DNA of 64,000 nt from assembly GCF_003627035.1 (NCBI RefSeq), contig NZ_CP032626.1, positions 434,001 through 498,000 of the forward strand, read 5' to 3'. Position 1 is the stretch's first letter. Each line of letters starts with the position of its first letter. Made by a program: the position numbers and the translations under genes. Positions 22,127-31,583 of the stretch are shown here, piece by piece. Under the pieces are notes generated by a model, which searched no databases, had not been told where the DNA came from, and was given only the letters and a program-made list of their open reading frames with translations. This DNA is from Apilactobacillus bombintestini (GTDB lineage Bacteria; Bacillota; Bacilli; Lactobacillales; Lactobacillaceae).

Positions 22127-24028
22127 ATGGATAGTGAAGATTATAATCCTACTACACCAAATTTTAGGACAAGAGCAGCAAAAAAAATAGCTAAAATATT
22201 TCCTGAAGTAGTAACTGACGGTAAAATTGATTTTGAGTCACTTCAAGAAAGTCTTTCACCAGATTTAGAAAAGTCTGATTATAATGAAAAATTTGAATTT
22301 ACTTGGCGAGGAAAAAAGGATGCAAAAAAAATAGCTGATGCTCCTTCTAAAGACACAACATTGATACCAGATAAGAATAATTCTAAGTTTTGGAATAATA
22401 CTAAAAATATTTATATTGAGGGAGATAATCTTGAAGTTCTAAAATTGTTACAGAATGGATATGGTAATAAGGTTGACTTGATTTATTTAGATCCACCTTA
22501 TAATACTGGTAAAGATTTCATATACCATGACGATTTTCATAATGGATATAATGAGTATTTACAACAAACTGGTCAAAAAAATGACAATGGTGAATTCACA
22601 AGTACAAATCATGAGACAAATGGCCGTTTTCATACAGATTGGCTTAATATGATGTATCCTAGATTAAAATTAGCAAGAAAATTGTTATCAGAAAAGGGAG
22701 TTATATTTGTTAATATAAGCGATACGGAAGCATTCAACTTAAAAAAAGTTATGGATGAAATATTTGGAGAAAATAATTTCGTATCCGATATAATTTGGAA
22801 TTCTACAAAATCAGTAACTAATACAGCAATAATATCTGGATCCACAACTCATACTCTCACTTATTTTAAAGATAATGACTATTTTGTGAAGAACAGAACG
22901 GATTTTCGTATTCCTGATAGTGATAAAGGATTTAGTAATCCAGATAATGATCCAAGAGGACCTTGGAAAGCAGATCCATTTCAAACTGGTGGAGAGCGTC
23001 CAAATCAACTATATGACATAGTTAATCCGAATACTGGAAAAGTATACAAACCTAATCCTGGATCATGTTGGAAGAATGATAAGAATAAATTTGATGAACT
23101 AATGTCAGATAATCGAATTGTTTTTGGTAAAAATGGCCTTTCTGGTCCACAAAGAAAAAGATTTTTATTTGAAGCTAAGGAAAGAGGAAAAGTAGTAAAA
23201 ACATTATGGGATGATGTTGATACTACAACAAATGGGACAGCTAGAGTAAAAGAATTATTTGGATCGACAGTATTTTCTAATCCTAAACCGGTTAAGTTAC
23301 TTGAAAGAATTATACAATTAGGGACAGATAGGGATTCTATTGTTGTTGATTTCTTTAGTGGATCAGCAACTACAGCTGAAGCTGTGTTCAATGTTAATGC
23401 AAAAGATTACGGAAACAGAAAATTTATTTTAGTTCAATTGCCGGAAAATTTAGATGTTGCACTTGATAATTCTAATAGCAATACTAGACAAATTATAAAA
23501 AATGCTATTCAATATCTTGATGATAATAATCAAAGTCATGAATTGGGTGCAATAGGTAGAGAAAGAATAAGACTTGCAGGTGAAGATATCCTATCCAGAA
23601 ATGATTATAAGGATTTGGATATTGGATTTAAAACTTTTAAATTGTCAAAAACAACAATTAATCAATGGGATGAAAATCCTGAACATTTCGAAGAGCAACT
23701 TAAGTTAATTAGAAATCCATTTACTGATGCATCAACAAATAATCAAAGAGCATTGGAAATTGCAATTAAGTCTGGAATATCATTAGACATTAATCCTGAA
23801 ATAAACGATGATATTTATCACTATGTGTCAGAAGATAAAGAAGTATTTATTATTTTAGGTGAATATGATATGTCATTAATAGGAAAACTAAATTCCAAAA
23901 GAAAAAAGAAAAATGCTAAGGTCGTTTTAAGAGAGATGGATGATGGTTCAGAAATTAAATTTAATTTAATAGAGTTATTGAAGCAGAGTCCAGAGTTAAA
24001 CGATCACTTCAGTTTGGAGTGGATTTAA
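22127..24028 (+). CDS. mod: Type III restriction-modification system DNA methyltransferase (Mod)
   Basis: Mod is the adenine-N6 methyltransferase and specificity subunit of a type III system. The 633-residue protein has the catalytic motif IV LIYLDPPYN (DPPY at 122-125) before the SAM motif I VDFFSGSATTAEAV (about 407-420), the beta-class order. Residues about 230-390 between them are the likely target recognition domain. ATG 22127 has GGAG 11 bases upstream. The codon use is AT-richer than in the flanking housekeeping genes, which suggests acquisition. res starts immediately after the stop. No simple repeats that would indicate phase variation were seen. Confidence 0.95.
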   Translation: MDSEDYNPTTPNFRTRAAKKIAKIFPEVVTDGKIDFESLQESLSPDLEKSDYNEKFEFTWRGKKDAKKIADAPSKDTTLIPDKNNSKFWNNTKNIYIEGDNLEVLKLLQNGYGNKVDLIYLDPPYNTGKDFIYHDDFHNGYNEYLQQTGQKNDNGEFTSTNHETNGRFHTDWLNMMYPRLKLARKLLSEKGVIFVNISDTEAFNLKKVMDEIFGENNFVSDIIWNSTKSVTNTAIISGSTTHTLTYFKDNDYFVKNRTDFRIPDSDKGFSNPDNDPRGPWKADPFQTGGERPNQLYDIVNPNTGKVYKPNPGSCWKNDKNKFDELMSDNRIVFGKNGLSGPQRKRFLFEAKERGKVVKTLWDDVDTTTNGTARVKELFGSTVFSNPKPVKLLERIIQLGTDRDSIVVDFFSGSATTAEAVFNVNAKDYGNRKFILVQLPENLDVALDNSNSNTRQIIKNAIQYLDDNNQSHELGAIGRERIRLAGEDILSRNDYKDLDIGFKTFKLSKTTINQWDENPEHFEEQLKLIRNPFTDASTNNQRALEIAIKSGISLDINPEINDDIYHYVSEDKEVFIILGEYDMSLIGKLNSKRKKKNAKVVLREMDDGSEIKFNLIELLKQSPELNDHFSLEWI

Positions 24029-27000
24029 ATGCAAATTAATTATGAAAAATTAAATTATCAAGAAAAAGCAGTTAAGGCAGTTATTAACACTTTATCTGGA
24101 TATGATAATACTTTGAATGAAATTATTACTGACCCAGTATTGTTAGATAGTTCGGTAAAAAAAACTTTATTAAATGTTAACGGAAAATATCCTGGAAATG
24201 ATTATTTATCACCATTTCCACAATTTAATATTGAAATGGAAACGGGAACTGGAAAGACAATGGTATATCTTCAAACAATTATGGCGCTTCATAAAAGATT
24301 TGGAGAAAATAAATTTATTATTGTTGTACCTAGTAGAGCAATTAAAACGGGTGTTCAAGACAATCTTCGAAAGCTTAGAAATTATTTGAGCGATATATTC
24401 AATACAGATAAATATCAATATTTTGTGTATAATTCAAAGAAAATTGGTGATTTACAAAATTTTGAAGACAATAGCTTTCAGATTATGTTAACTACTATTC
24501 AAGCATTTAATAAGGATACTAATATCATTAATCAAGAATATAATGAAGGCTTTTTTGGTGGTCGCCCACTTGATCAAATTACCGATTCAAATCCTATTGT
24601 GATTATTGATGAACCACAGTCTGTTGATAGTGCCAAAGCTGGAAAAAAGGCGATTTCTTCATTAAATCCTAAGATAGTACTTCGTTATTCTGCAACGCAT
24701 AAAGAAAAACAGTATCCATTGTTATATGAGTTTGGACCAGTTGATGCATATAAAGAACATATGGTTAAACATATTGAAACTCTAGGAACAGAGGTTAATA
24801 CTGATGGGAATATTCCTATTGTTGAATTAAGTGAAAATCCAGAAATTAAAAATGGAAAACTTGTAGCTAGAGTATTAGCATACAAATCAAGTAATGATGA
24901 TTTTTTCAAGAAAATTGTTACTTTAAAAAAAGGTGATTCGCTGGCAAAAAAAACGCATAACTCACTATATAATAAATTTGGATTAGTAAGTGAAATTAAT
25001 ATTACTGAATCATTTGTGAAATTTGAAAATGGTTATAAAGCGGAATTAGGTTCTTTAGAAGGAGAATTTGAAATTTGGGTAACTGCTCAAATGAAAGCGT
25101 TGATTAGGGATCATATTGATAGAGAATTAAAAATGCAGAGAAAAGGTATAAAGGTTTTATCATTAATTTTCTTAGATAAAGTGAAAAATTATCGTGTTTA
25201 TACTAATGATGGTCCAAAAAATGGAAAGTATGCTAAATTATTTGAAAGATTGTACACGGAAGTGTTACATAGTAATCCGAAATATAAAAAATTAAACGAT
25301 TATAATGTTCCAGTATCTGAAGTTCATGACGGATATTTTGCTAAAGATAAGGCAACAAAAAACAAGCCAGAAATCTATCGTGATTCTAGAGGAAATGGCG
25401 ATACAATAAGAGATGAATCAGCATATAACGTTATTATGGCTGATAAAGAAGGATTGCTTACTCAATATGTTCCAGGTAAATCAGAAACTAATACGAAAGC
25501 TGCTAAATTACGTTTTATTTTTAGTCACTCTGCATTAAAAGAAGGATGGGATAATCCCAATGTTTTTCAAATTTTAACAATTGCATCACCAAAAAATGAT
25601 TTAGCACGTCGACAAAAGATAGGACGTGGTCTAAGAATTCCAGTTAACCAAAATGGTGAAAGAGTTTATGATGATGAACAGAATGTAGTTACCATTTATG
25701 CTAATGAGACATTTGAGCAATTTGCAGATGGACTTCAAAAGGAATATGCAAAGAGTGGTTTATTAAAGGACAAAATTAATGGAGACTTTTTTGCTAACTT
25801 GGTTGTGCAAAAAAATCATAATGTTAATACTAATGATTATGATGAAAAAAATATTAGTGATGATAATCATGATTCGTTTAGTGATGAAAATCAAAATACT
25901 GATATTACTACTCAAGTTTCAAAGAAAGAATCTAAAAATTTTGTCAATATATTAAAAGAAGAAAATGTTATTAGTAGTGATGGAAAGCCTATATTTAGTG
26001 GGATAAAAAAATTATCTTCACCTGATACAAAAAAACATTTCATAAAAAAAGCTAAAGAAGTTGGATTAGATTCACAAGCAACTAGTGCAATGATTAATAA
26101 AATAACCATTCAGTTTGATGTTCCAGAACCAAGAAATCGTAGAAATAGAAAAGAAGTAAATATTACCAATAAAAATAATCCATATCTAAATGATTTGTGG
26201 AATAAAATTGCACACAAAGTTAATTATCGAGTTAAATTTGATGAAGATAATTTAATAAATGACATAGTAAATGGAAATAATCCACTATCTGAAATTCAGT
26301 TAAAAAAAATGACAGCCATACAAACGCGTGCCAGAGTTAATCTAAAGGAAAATAAAGTAGACAATAGAATGTTAAATCAAAATACGGAACATCTTGTTTG
26401 GAATAAGCTTCCTATTGTTAATGTTATTAAACAAATAGCGGATCAATCTGGTATAACAAAGAATGCGGTTGCAACTATAATTTTAGAAACGCAGAAAAAA
26501 GATAATAGTTTCATTGACAAAATTAAAATGAATCCAGCATTATTTCAAAAACGTGCATTAAACAACATTAAGGGTCATCAACGAAAATTATTAAACAAAT
26601 CATTGGTATATGTAAGGAATGGAAAAACCTGGTCTAAGGACTTGTTACATTCCTTTAGTGCGTCTGAGAACACATTGTGGAAAGTACCAGATCGTGGATT
26701 AAAGAAGACATTATTTGAGAAAATTGCTACACAATCAGAAGAAGAAAACAAATTTGCTGAATCATTAGTTAATGAGAAGAAAATAAAATATTTTTTGAAA
26801 TTACCAAGTTGGTTTAAAATTCCAACGCCTTTTGGAAATTATAATCCTGATTGGGCAATTCTTGCTGAAAGAGATGGGTCAGAGAGACTTTATTTCATAG
26901 TTGATACAAAAACAACTTCAGAAATGAGTGACCTTAGAGAAAAAGAACAGGATAGAATTCGTGCAGGTAGACAGGCATACAGTAAAGAAGTATTTAATGA

Positions 27001-27049
27001 TGTTGATTTTGAAGCTCCAGTAAAAGTTGTTGGAGATCTTGATATATAG
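24029..27049 (+). CDS. res: Type III restriction endonuclease subunit (Res)
   Basis: Res is the ATP-driven motor and nuclease that works with Mod. The 1006-residue protein has a superfamily 2 helicase core with Walker A METGTGKT (about 70-77), DEAD-type motif II IIDEPQSVD (about 192-200), RYSATHKE, and motif VI RRQKIGRGLRIPVN. The C-terminus holds a PD-(D/E)xK nuclease: PDWAIL followed by YFIVDTKT. ATG 24029 abuts the mod stop codon and GGAGT lies within mod. All key motifs are intact, so the system looks active. Confidence 0.95.
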   Translation: MQINYEKLNYQEKAVKAVINTLSGYDNTLNEIITDPVLLDSSVKKTLLNVNGKYPGNDYLSPFPQFNIEMETGTGKTMVYLQTIMALHKRFGENKFIIVVPSRAIKTGVQDNLRKLRNYLSDIFNTDKYQYFVYNSKKIGDLQNFEDNSFQIMLTTIQAFNKDTNIINQEYNEGFFGGRPLDQITDSNPIVIIDEPQSVDSAKAGKKAISSLNPKIVLRYSATHKEKQYPLLYEFGPVDAYKEHMVKHIETLGTEVNTDGNIPIVELSENPEIKNGKLVARVLAYKSSNDDFFKKIVTLKKGDSLAKKTHNSLYNKFGLVSEINITESFVKFENGYKAELGSLEGEFEIWVTAQMKALIRDHIDRELKMQRKGIKVLSLIFLDKVKNYRVYTNDGPKNGKYAKLFERLYTEVLHSNPKYKKLNDYNVPVSEVHDGYFAKDKATKNKPEIYRDSRGNGDTIRDESAYNVIMADKEGLLTQYVPGKSETNTKAAKLRFIFSHSALKEGWDNPNVFQILTIASPKNDLARRQKIGRGLRIPVNQNGERVYDDEQNVVTIYANETFEQFADGLQKEYAKSGLLKDKINGDFFANLVVQKNHNVNTNDYDEKNISDDNHDSFSDENQNTDITTQVSKKESKNFVNILKEENVISSDGKPIFSGIKKLSSPDTKKHFIKKAKEVGLDSQATSAMINKITIQFDVPEPRNRRNRKEVNITNKNNPYLNDLWNKIAHKVNYRVKFDEDNLINDIVNGNNPLSEIQLKKMTAIQTRARVNLKENKVDNRMLNQNTEHLVWNKLPIVNVIKQIADQSGITKNAVATIILETQKKDNSFIDKIKMNPALFQKRALNNIKGHQRKLLNKSLVYVRNGKTWSKDLLHSFSASENTLWKVPDRGLKKTLFEKIATQSEEENKFAESLVNEKKIKYFLKLPSWFKIPTPFGNYNPDWAILAERDGSERLYFIVDTKTTSEMSDLREKEQDRIRAGRQAYSKEVFNDVDFEAPVKVVGDLDI

Positions 27050-27073
27050 TTTTTCATTAAAGGAAATGATACT

Positions 27074-27429
27074 TTGAAATTAGATTACGATTTGATTAGG
27101 CTTGTTCTCTTAGAAATTGAAAAGTCTAATAATAATAAAATATTCATAAGCATGGGGATTATTCAAGGGATGAAGTAGTAAATGTAATTGAACAGTTAAG
27201 TAAGAATAATCTCATAACTGGAAATATTTTATGGGGAAGTAACAAGCCTGTAAAAATTTTTCCTGGACAATTAACTATGGATGGACAAGATTTTTTGAAT
27301 AAAATTAGGGATAATAATGCTTGGAAAAAAATAAAAAAATGTTTATATACCATACCAAATTTTTCACTGAAAATTTTGGAAAATGTAGCAGCAAGGACAA
27401 TCTCAAATGAAATTCATAGATACTATTAA
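27074..27429 (+). pseudogene. Frameshifted DUF2513-like gene downstream of res
   Basis: TTG 27074, with AAAGGA upstream, opens a frame beginning LKLDYDLIRLVLLEIEKSNNN that stops at a TAG near 27178. Shifting frame in the AATAATAATAAAATA run (27127-27141) continues as HKHGDYSRDEVVNVIEQLSK and later QLTMDGQDFLNKIRDNNAWKKIKK, to a TAA at 27427. Start, middle and end together resemble DUF2513 proteins, small proteins of unknown role common in phages and accessory regions. One base gained or lost in the A run explains the break. A sequencing error is possible. Confidence 0.65.
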
Positions 27430-27546
27430 AATGTATTTAATTGTGCTTTGTATAGTAAAAACAAGCGCATATTTAACATTTTAAACAATTTATGGAACAA
27501 TTACTCATGAATATGCTAAAACGTCTTAAAACTGAATTTTATACTA

Positions 27547-27580
27547 AAAAAAGCATTCGACTAAAATCGAATGCTTTTTA
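27547..27580. terminator. Bidirectional terminator
   Basis: AAAAAGCATTCGA (27548-27560) pairs with TCGAATGCTTTTT (27567-27579) around a 6-base loop. It ends the minus-strand permease unit and also the plus-strand restriction island. Confidence 0.88.
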
Positions 27581-27581
27581 A

Positions 27582-28910
27582 TTATGCTCTATGTTTCAAA
27601 TGTCTTTGCTGTAAGTAGTAAACCGGAATTCCAATTAAAGTAAGTAGAATTCCAATTAATGCTAGATTAGTTTGGGTTAGTAAGGTTTCAATAAGAATAA
27701 AGATACCACCTACTAAAGCTACAATAGGTACAACAGGGTACCAAGGAACTTTGTAAGGTCTGATCATATCAGGTTCTTGGAAACGTAGTTTAAATACTGC
27801 AATAAATAGTAGACAGTTAAAAATCCACATAACGAATACTAACATATCAGTTAATAAATCAAAACTACCAGCCATAATCATTAAGATAGCAATTACTAAT
27901 TGGAAAATACCTGAAGTATATGGAACGGCGGTTTTTTTAGATAATTTAGTAAACCATGAGCTAAATGGAAGAGATTTACTTTTTCCCATAGCATATGGAA
28001 TACGCATACCACTTAATGTATAACCATTTAAGGATCCATAGACAGAAACTAAAATACCGATAGTAACTAATTTACCACCGAATTCACCAAATAATTTAAT
28101 GGCAGCTTCGGAAGCAGTATTTTGGTTTCCGGCAATGTGTTCTAGTGGAAGAGTCTTTAAGAAAGCGATATTTACTAGGGTGTAGATAATCATAATTAAA
28201 CTTAGACCAATGATAATGGCTTTAGGTAAGTTCTTCTTAGGATTCTTAATTTCACCCGCAACATCACAAACACCAATCCATCCATCATAAGCAAACATAG
28301 TAGCAAGTAATCCAGAACCAAAAGCAGTCCAAAGATTAGCGTGGTTGCTAGGGGAGATAGGTAGAAATGATACGTGTACGGCTCCCGGAATAAATAAACC
28401 AAAAATAGCGATTAAAAAGATTGGAATTAATTTGCAAATTAATGCGATAGTTTGTACATTTCCACTAACTTTAGATCCTAGGAAATTAATAGCTAATACA
28501 CTTAGTGCAACGAATACAGCCATGTAATTTAAAATTCCTGGATTTAAATGAAATAGATTAATTAATTGAGTGGAAAAAATGATAGCTTCTGCGGCGATAT
28601 TGGCAGGATAGTAAACCAATATTTGTGCCCAACCCATGGAAAAACCAGTTAATGGACCGTATGTGTAGTCCAAATATTTAATGGCACCACCGGTTTTAGG
28701 AATTGCAGCAGCTAATTCAGAAACAGTTAAACCGGCACAGATAGTAAGTAGTCCCCCGACAATCCATGCGAGTACTGTTAGAGTAAATGAATGGGTACTG
28801 TTTACAACACTAGCTGTTTTGAAGAATACACCCGCACCAATTACGGTTCCCATAACAGTAGAAAGTGCTGCCATCATACCAATACCACGTTTTAATTCAT
28901 TCTCTTGCAT
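27582..28910 (-). CDS. APC-family amino acid permease
   Basis: A 442-residue membrane protein with about 12 helices. The N-terminus has the APC-superfamily signature GTVIGAGVFFKTASVV in the first helix and ELAAAIPKTGGAIKYL after it. The pattern is like SteT/LAT-type amino acid exchangers, but the substrate cannot be read from sequence. ATG lies at 28908-28910 with AGGAGG upstream. It is downstream of gntK on the same strand but separated by a terminator, so it is probably a distinct unit. Confidence 0.85.
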   Translation of the reverse strand: MQENELKRGIGMMAALSTVMGTVIGAGVFFKTASVVNSTHSFTLTVLAWIVGGLLTICAGLTVSELAAAIPKTGGAIKYLDYTYGPLTGFSMGWAQILVYYPANIAAEAIIFSTQLINLFHLNPGILNYMAVFVALSVLAINFLGSKVSGNVQTIALICKLIPIFLIAIFGLFIPGAVHVSFLPISPSNHANLWTAFGSGLLATMFAYDGWIGVCDVAGEIKNPKKNLPKAIIIGLSLIMIIYTLVNIAFLKTLPLEHIAGNQNTASEAAIKLFGEFGGKLVTIGILVSVYGSLNGYTLSGMRIPYAMGKSKSLPFSSWFTKLSKKTAVPYTSGIFQLVIAILMIMAGSFDLLTDMLVFVMWIFNCLLFIAVFKLRFQEPDMIRPYKVPWYPVVPIVALVGGIFILIETLLTQTNLALIGILLTLIGIPVYYLQQRHLKHRA

Positions 28911-28942
28911 GTGGTAATCCTCCTAGAATATTGGTAAATAAT

Positions 28943-28976
28943 AAAAAAGGCTGGAAACAAGATCCAACCTTTTTTA
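28943..28976 (-). terminator. Terminator between gntK and the permease
   Basis: On the minus strand AAAAAAGGTTGGA pairs with TCCAGCCTTTTTT (one G-U pair) with a 7-base loop (28943-28976), followed by Ts. It ends gntK. Confidence 0.82.
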
Positions 28977-28990
28977 ATAATAATTAATTA

Positions 28991-30547
28991 TTATTTTTCT
29001 GTTTCACTCTTTGAGCGGTCATGCTTACGTTGGAATTCAGCAATGTTCTTGTATTCAGTTTGAAGTTGACGACTCAAACGAATGTAAATTGGTGCTAATT
29101 CACGGTAAGCTTTGTAGTTGTTAGGGTTTGGCTTGTGGGCATTAGTTACTCCTACGAAGTCTTCAACCTTTTCCAAGTTATCGATGATACCTAGTGAGTA
29201 CATACCTAATGTAGCAGCACCTAAAGCAGTACCTTCGAAACTTTCTGGAATGTTAACATCTTGTTCAAAGATATCAGCAAGCATTTGACGCCATAGTTCT
29301 GAACGAGCAAAACCACCAGTAGCTTGAATGCTTGTTGGTTTACCAACTACTTCTTCTAGAGCAAGACTAACAGTGTATAGGTTAAATACGATTCCTTCTA
29401 GTGCAGCTCTAATCATGTGTGCACGAGTGTGAATTCTAGTTAAACCGAAGAATGATCCACGAGCGTTAGCATCCCATATAGGAGCACGTTCACCACCTAA
29501 GAATGGGTGGAATAATAGACCATCTGAACCAGCGGGTACTTGTGAAGCAATTTGAGTTAATAGGTCATAAGCATCCATGTTCATTTGTTCAGCAGTAACT
29601 TTTTCAGGGGCACATAGTTGGTCTCTTACCCAACGGAAGACGATACCACCGTTGTTTACAGGACCACCAACAACCCATTTGTCTTTAGCTAAGTAGTAGC
29701 AGAAGACACGACCTTTAGGATCGATAACTGGTTTGTCAGTAACAACACGAACGGCACCTGAAGTACCAATTGTAACGGCTAGAACACCAGGTTTAATAGC
29801 GTTAACACCTAGGTTGGCTAAAGGACCATCAGATGAACCAATAACGAATGGGGTGTTAGGATCAATACCAATTACGTTAGCATATGATTTGTTTAAACCT
29901 TTGAATTGGTAAGTAGTGTCAACTAATTCAGGAAGTTGGTCACGAGAAACACCAGTTAATTTAAGAGCTTCTTCGTCCCAATCCATCTTGAAGATGTTGA
30001 ACATACCAGTAGCGTTGGCAATTGAGTAATCTTCTTTCAATTCACCGAATAATTTGTAAAGAATGTATTCCTTGATACCAACAAAGTAACTAGCCTTGTC
30101 GTAAATATCTTTCTTTTCATTCTTTAACCACATTAACTTAGTTAATGGAGTCATAGGGTGAACTGGAGTACCAGTCTTTTCGTATAATTCTTTAGCTTTA
30201 CCGGATTCTTTTAGTTGATCTGCGTAGTCAACGGCACGGTTATCAGCCCATGTAATAGCACGGGTTAATGGTTTGTGGTTTTCATCAAGTAAAATCAAAC
30301 TGTGCATAGCACATGAGAATGAAATACCCTTTAAAGTTCCATTTTTAAGGTCAGCTTTTCTTAATACTTCAGTAAGACCTGCGATCATAGCAGAGAAGAT
30401 TTCTTCTGGATCTTCTTCAGCCATATCTGGAGTGTCTTGATATAAAGGATAACCATCGTTTGAGTATCCTTTAACTTGTCCATCGGTATCGTACAAAACG
30501 GTTTTAACACTTGTTGTACCAATATCCACACCAATGATGTAGTTCAT
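28991..30547 (-). CDS. gntK: Gluconokinase (FGGY family)
   Basis: Gluconokinase phosphorylates gluconate to 6-phosphogluconate, which enters the phosphoketolase pathway. The frame extends to 30634, but ATG 30547 is chosen because AGGAAG lies about 6 bases upstream and the product then starts MNYIIGVDIGTTSVKTVLYD, the FGGY ATPase phosphate-1 motif; 518 residues. Later motifs include ISFSCAMHSL, TWADNRA and the C-terminal QATGGFARSELWRQMLADI. The gluconate assignment rests on similarity to lactobacillar GntK and on gntP 3.8 kb away. A candidate CcpA site lies upstream. Confidence 0.85.
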   Translation of the reverse strand: MNYIIGVDIGTTSVKTVLYDTDGQVKGYSNDGYPLYQDTPDMAEEDPEEIFSAMIAGLTEVLRKADLKNGTLKGISFSCAMHSLILLDENHKPLTRAITWADNRAVDYADQLKESGKAKELYEKTGTPVHPMTPLTKLMWLKNEKKDIYDKASYFVGIKEYILYKLFGELKEDYSIANATGMFNIFKMDWDEEALKLTGVSRDQLPELVDTTYQFKGLNKSYANVIGIDPNTPFVIGSSDGPLANLGVNAIKPGVLAVTIGTSGAVRVVTDKPVIDPKGRVFCYYLAKDKWVVGGPVNNGGIVFRWVRDQLCAPEKVTAEQMNMDAYDLLTQIASQVPAGSDGLLFHPFLGGERAPIWDANARGSFFGLTRIHTRAHMIRAALEGIVFNLYTVSLALEEVVGKPTSIQATGGFARSELWRQMLADIFEQDVNIPESFEGTALGAATLGMYSLGIIDNLEKVEDFVGVTNAHKPNPNNYKAYRELAPIYIRLSRQLQTEYKNIAEFQRKHDRSKSETEK

Positions 30548-30605
30548 AATATAACTTCCTTTCGATAAAAAGAGAAACTCATTTTTATTTTCAATAATGT
30601 AAACT

Positions 30606-30634
30606 ATTATAATAAACTCAATATAAAAAGTCAT
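30606..30634 (-). promoter_or_regulatory. Promoter of gntK
   Basis: On the minus strand ATGACT (30634-30629) and TATAAT (30611-30606) are 17 bases apart; the -10 is perfect. The leader to ATG 30547 is about 52 bases. Confidence 0.65.
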
Positions 30635-30647
30635 TAATAAATTATTT

Positions 30648-30661
30648 AGTTACCGCTTTCA
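30648..30661 (-). promoter_or_regulatory. Candidate catabolite-responsive element (cre) upstream of gntK
   Basis: The minus-strand sequence TGAAAGCGGTAACT fits the cre consensus TGWAARCGYTWNCW with one mismatch. It sits just upstream of the gntK -35 box, roughly 55 bases before the expected start. At that distance CcpA could activate rather than block, or act on the divergent gene. Confidence 0.55.
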
Positions 30662-30763
30662 TTATATTGAAAACGGCTTAGCTATTCAAGTGTTTTAATA
30701 TGTTTTGTAGTAATTTTTCCTTATTATGATTATAATAATTATAATTGATGAAGGGGTGATTAT

Positions 30764-31513
30764 ATGGATACAAGGATGTCTTTGTATCATCAACAAAATA
30801 CTCCGCATAATCGCCATTTCAACTTTTGGCGAAAATATAAGTGGTTAATAGTATCGTTATTAATATTATGTAGTTTGATAGGTTCTTATTTTGGATACCA
30901 AAGTTATCAAAATTATTTAATTGATCAATATGAAGTAAAAGGAATTATGATTAGCCAATCGGATGCTTATATCGATTTTGTGAGTTTGGCAAATAGTGGA
31001 CAGAAATTTGTATACATTAGAGCAAGTCAGGGAGCTACATATACAGATGATGACTTTTCTGATAATTTCCAACGTAGTCAGGGCTCTGGATTACAAGTAG
31101 GTTCCTATCATATATTTAGTACACAAAGCAGTGTGCATGATCAGCTAAAAAATTTCACTAAGGAAGTAGGTAGCGATTATGGGACCTTACCTCCTATGGT
31201 GGTAGTACGAGATGATTTATCCAAAAAGCAGATTCAACAATTGTCAGATTTTATTTATCGTTTGCACCATTATTATGATACTGATGTGATGGTTCGTTCT
31301 GATTATGATACGTTTAAACAATTGAATCCATCGATAATGCATAATGTACAGTATTTTAGTCCGGATGAAGATAATAAAAAGGCTAATTTTATCGAAGTTA
31401 AAAAATATCGCAATATCAACATTGATGGTAGTGATATTTTAGTTAATCAAGTGGCCTTTAATGGAAATAAAACTGGTTGGCAACGCTACTTATTGAAAAA
31501 CCAAGATCGTTGA
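30764..31513 (+). CDS. Membrane-anchored GH25-fold protein, probably catalytically dead
   Basis: The 249-residue protein has a cytoplasmic N-terminus, one membrane helix (about 27-46) and an extracellular domain (about 57-240) that follows the GH25 lysozyme pattern: KFVYIRASQGATYTDDDF, GLQVGSYHIFS and LPPMVVV. The acidic catalytic positions of the family are replaced: the Asp of the first strand is Met62, the Glu of the TEG motif is Gln89, and the D-x-E after LPP reads V147-V148-R149. It may bind peptidoglycan without cutting it. ATG 30764 has GAAGGGGTG upstream. It is monocistronic, divergent from gntK. Confidence 0.7.
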   Translation: MDTRMSLYHQQNTPHNRHFNFWRKYKWLIVSLLILCSLIGSYFGYQSYQNYLIDQYEVKGIMISQSDAYIDFVSLANSGQKFVYIRASQGATYTDDDFSDNFQRSQGSGLQVGSYHIFSTQSSVHDQLKNFTKEVGSDYGTLPPMVVVRDDLSKKQIQQLSDFIYRLHHYYDTDVMVRSDYDTFKQLNPSIMHNVQYFSPDEDNKKANFIEVKKYRNINIDGSDILVNQVAFNGNKTGWQRYLLKNQDR

Positions 31514-31583
31514 TAGCTATGAAATTGACCCAATGTTTTGGTAAAATTATAGATAGTTAGTCGATTATAAATAGGGGAATATT

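Noticed and set aside
22127-24028. Possible phase-variable Mod
   Set aside because: No homopolymer or short tandem repeat tract long enough for slippage was seen in the gene or just upstream.
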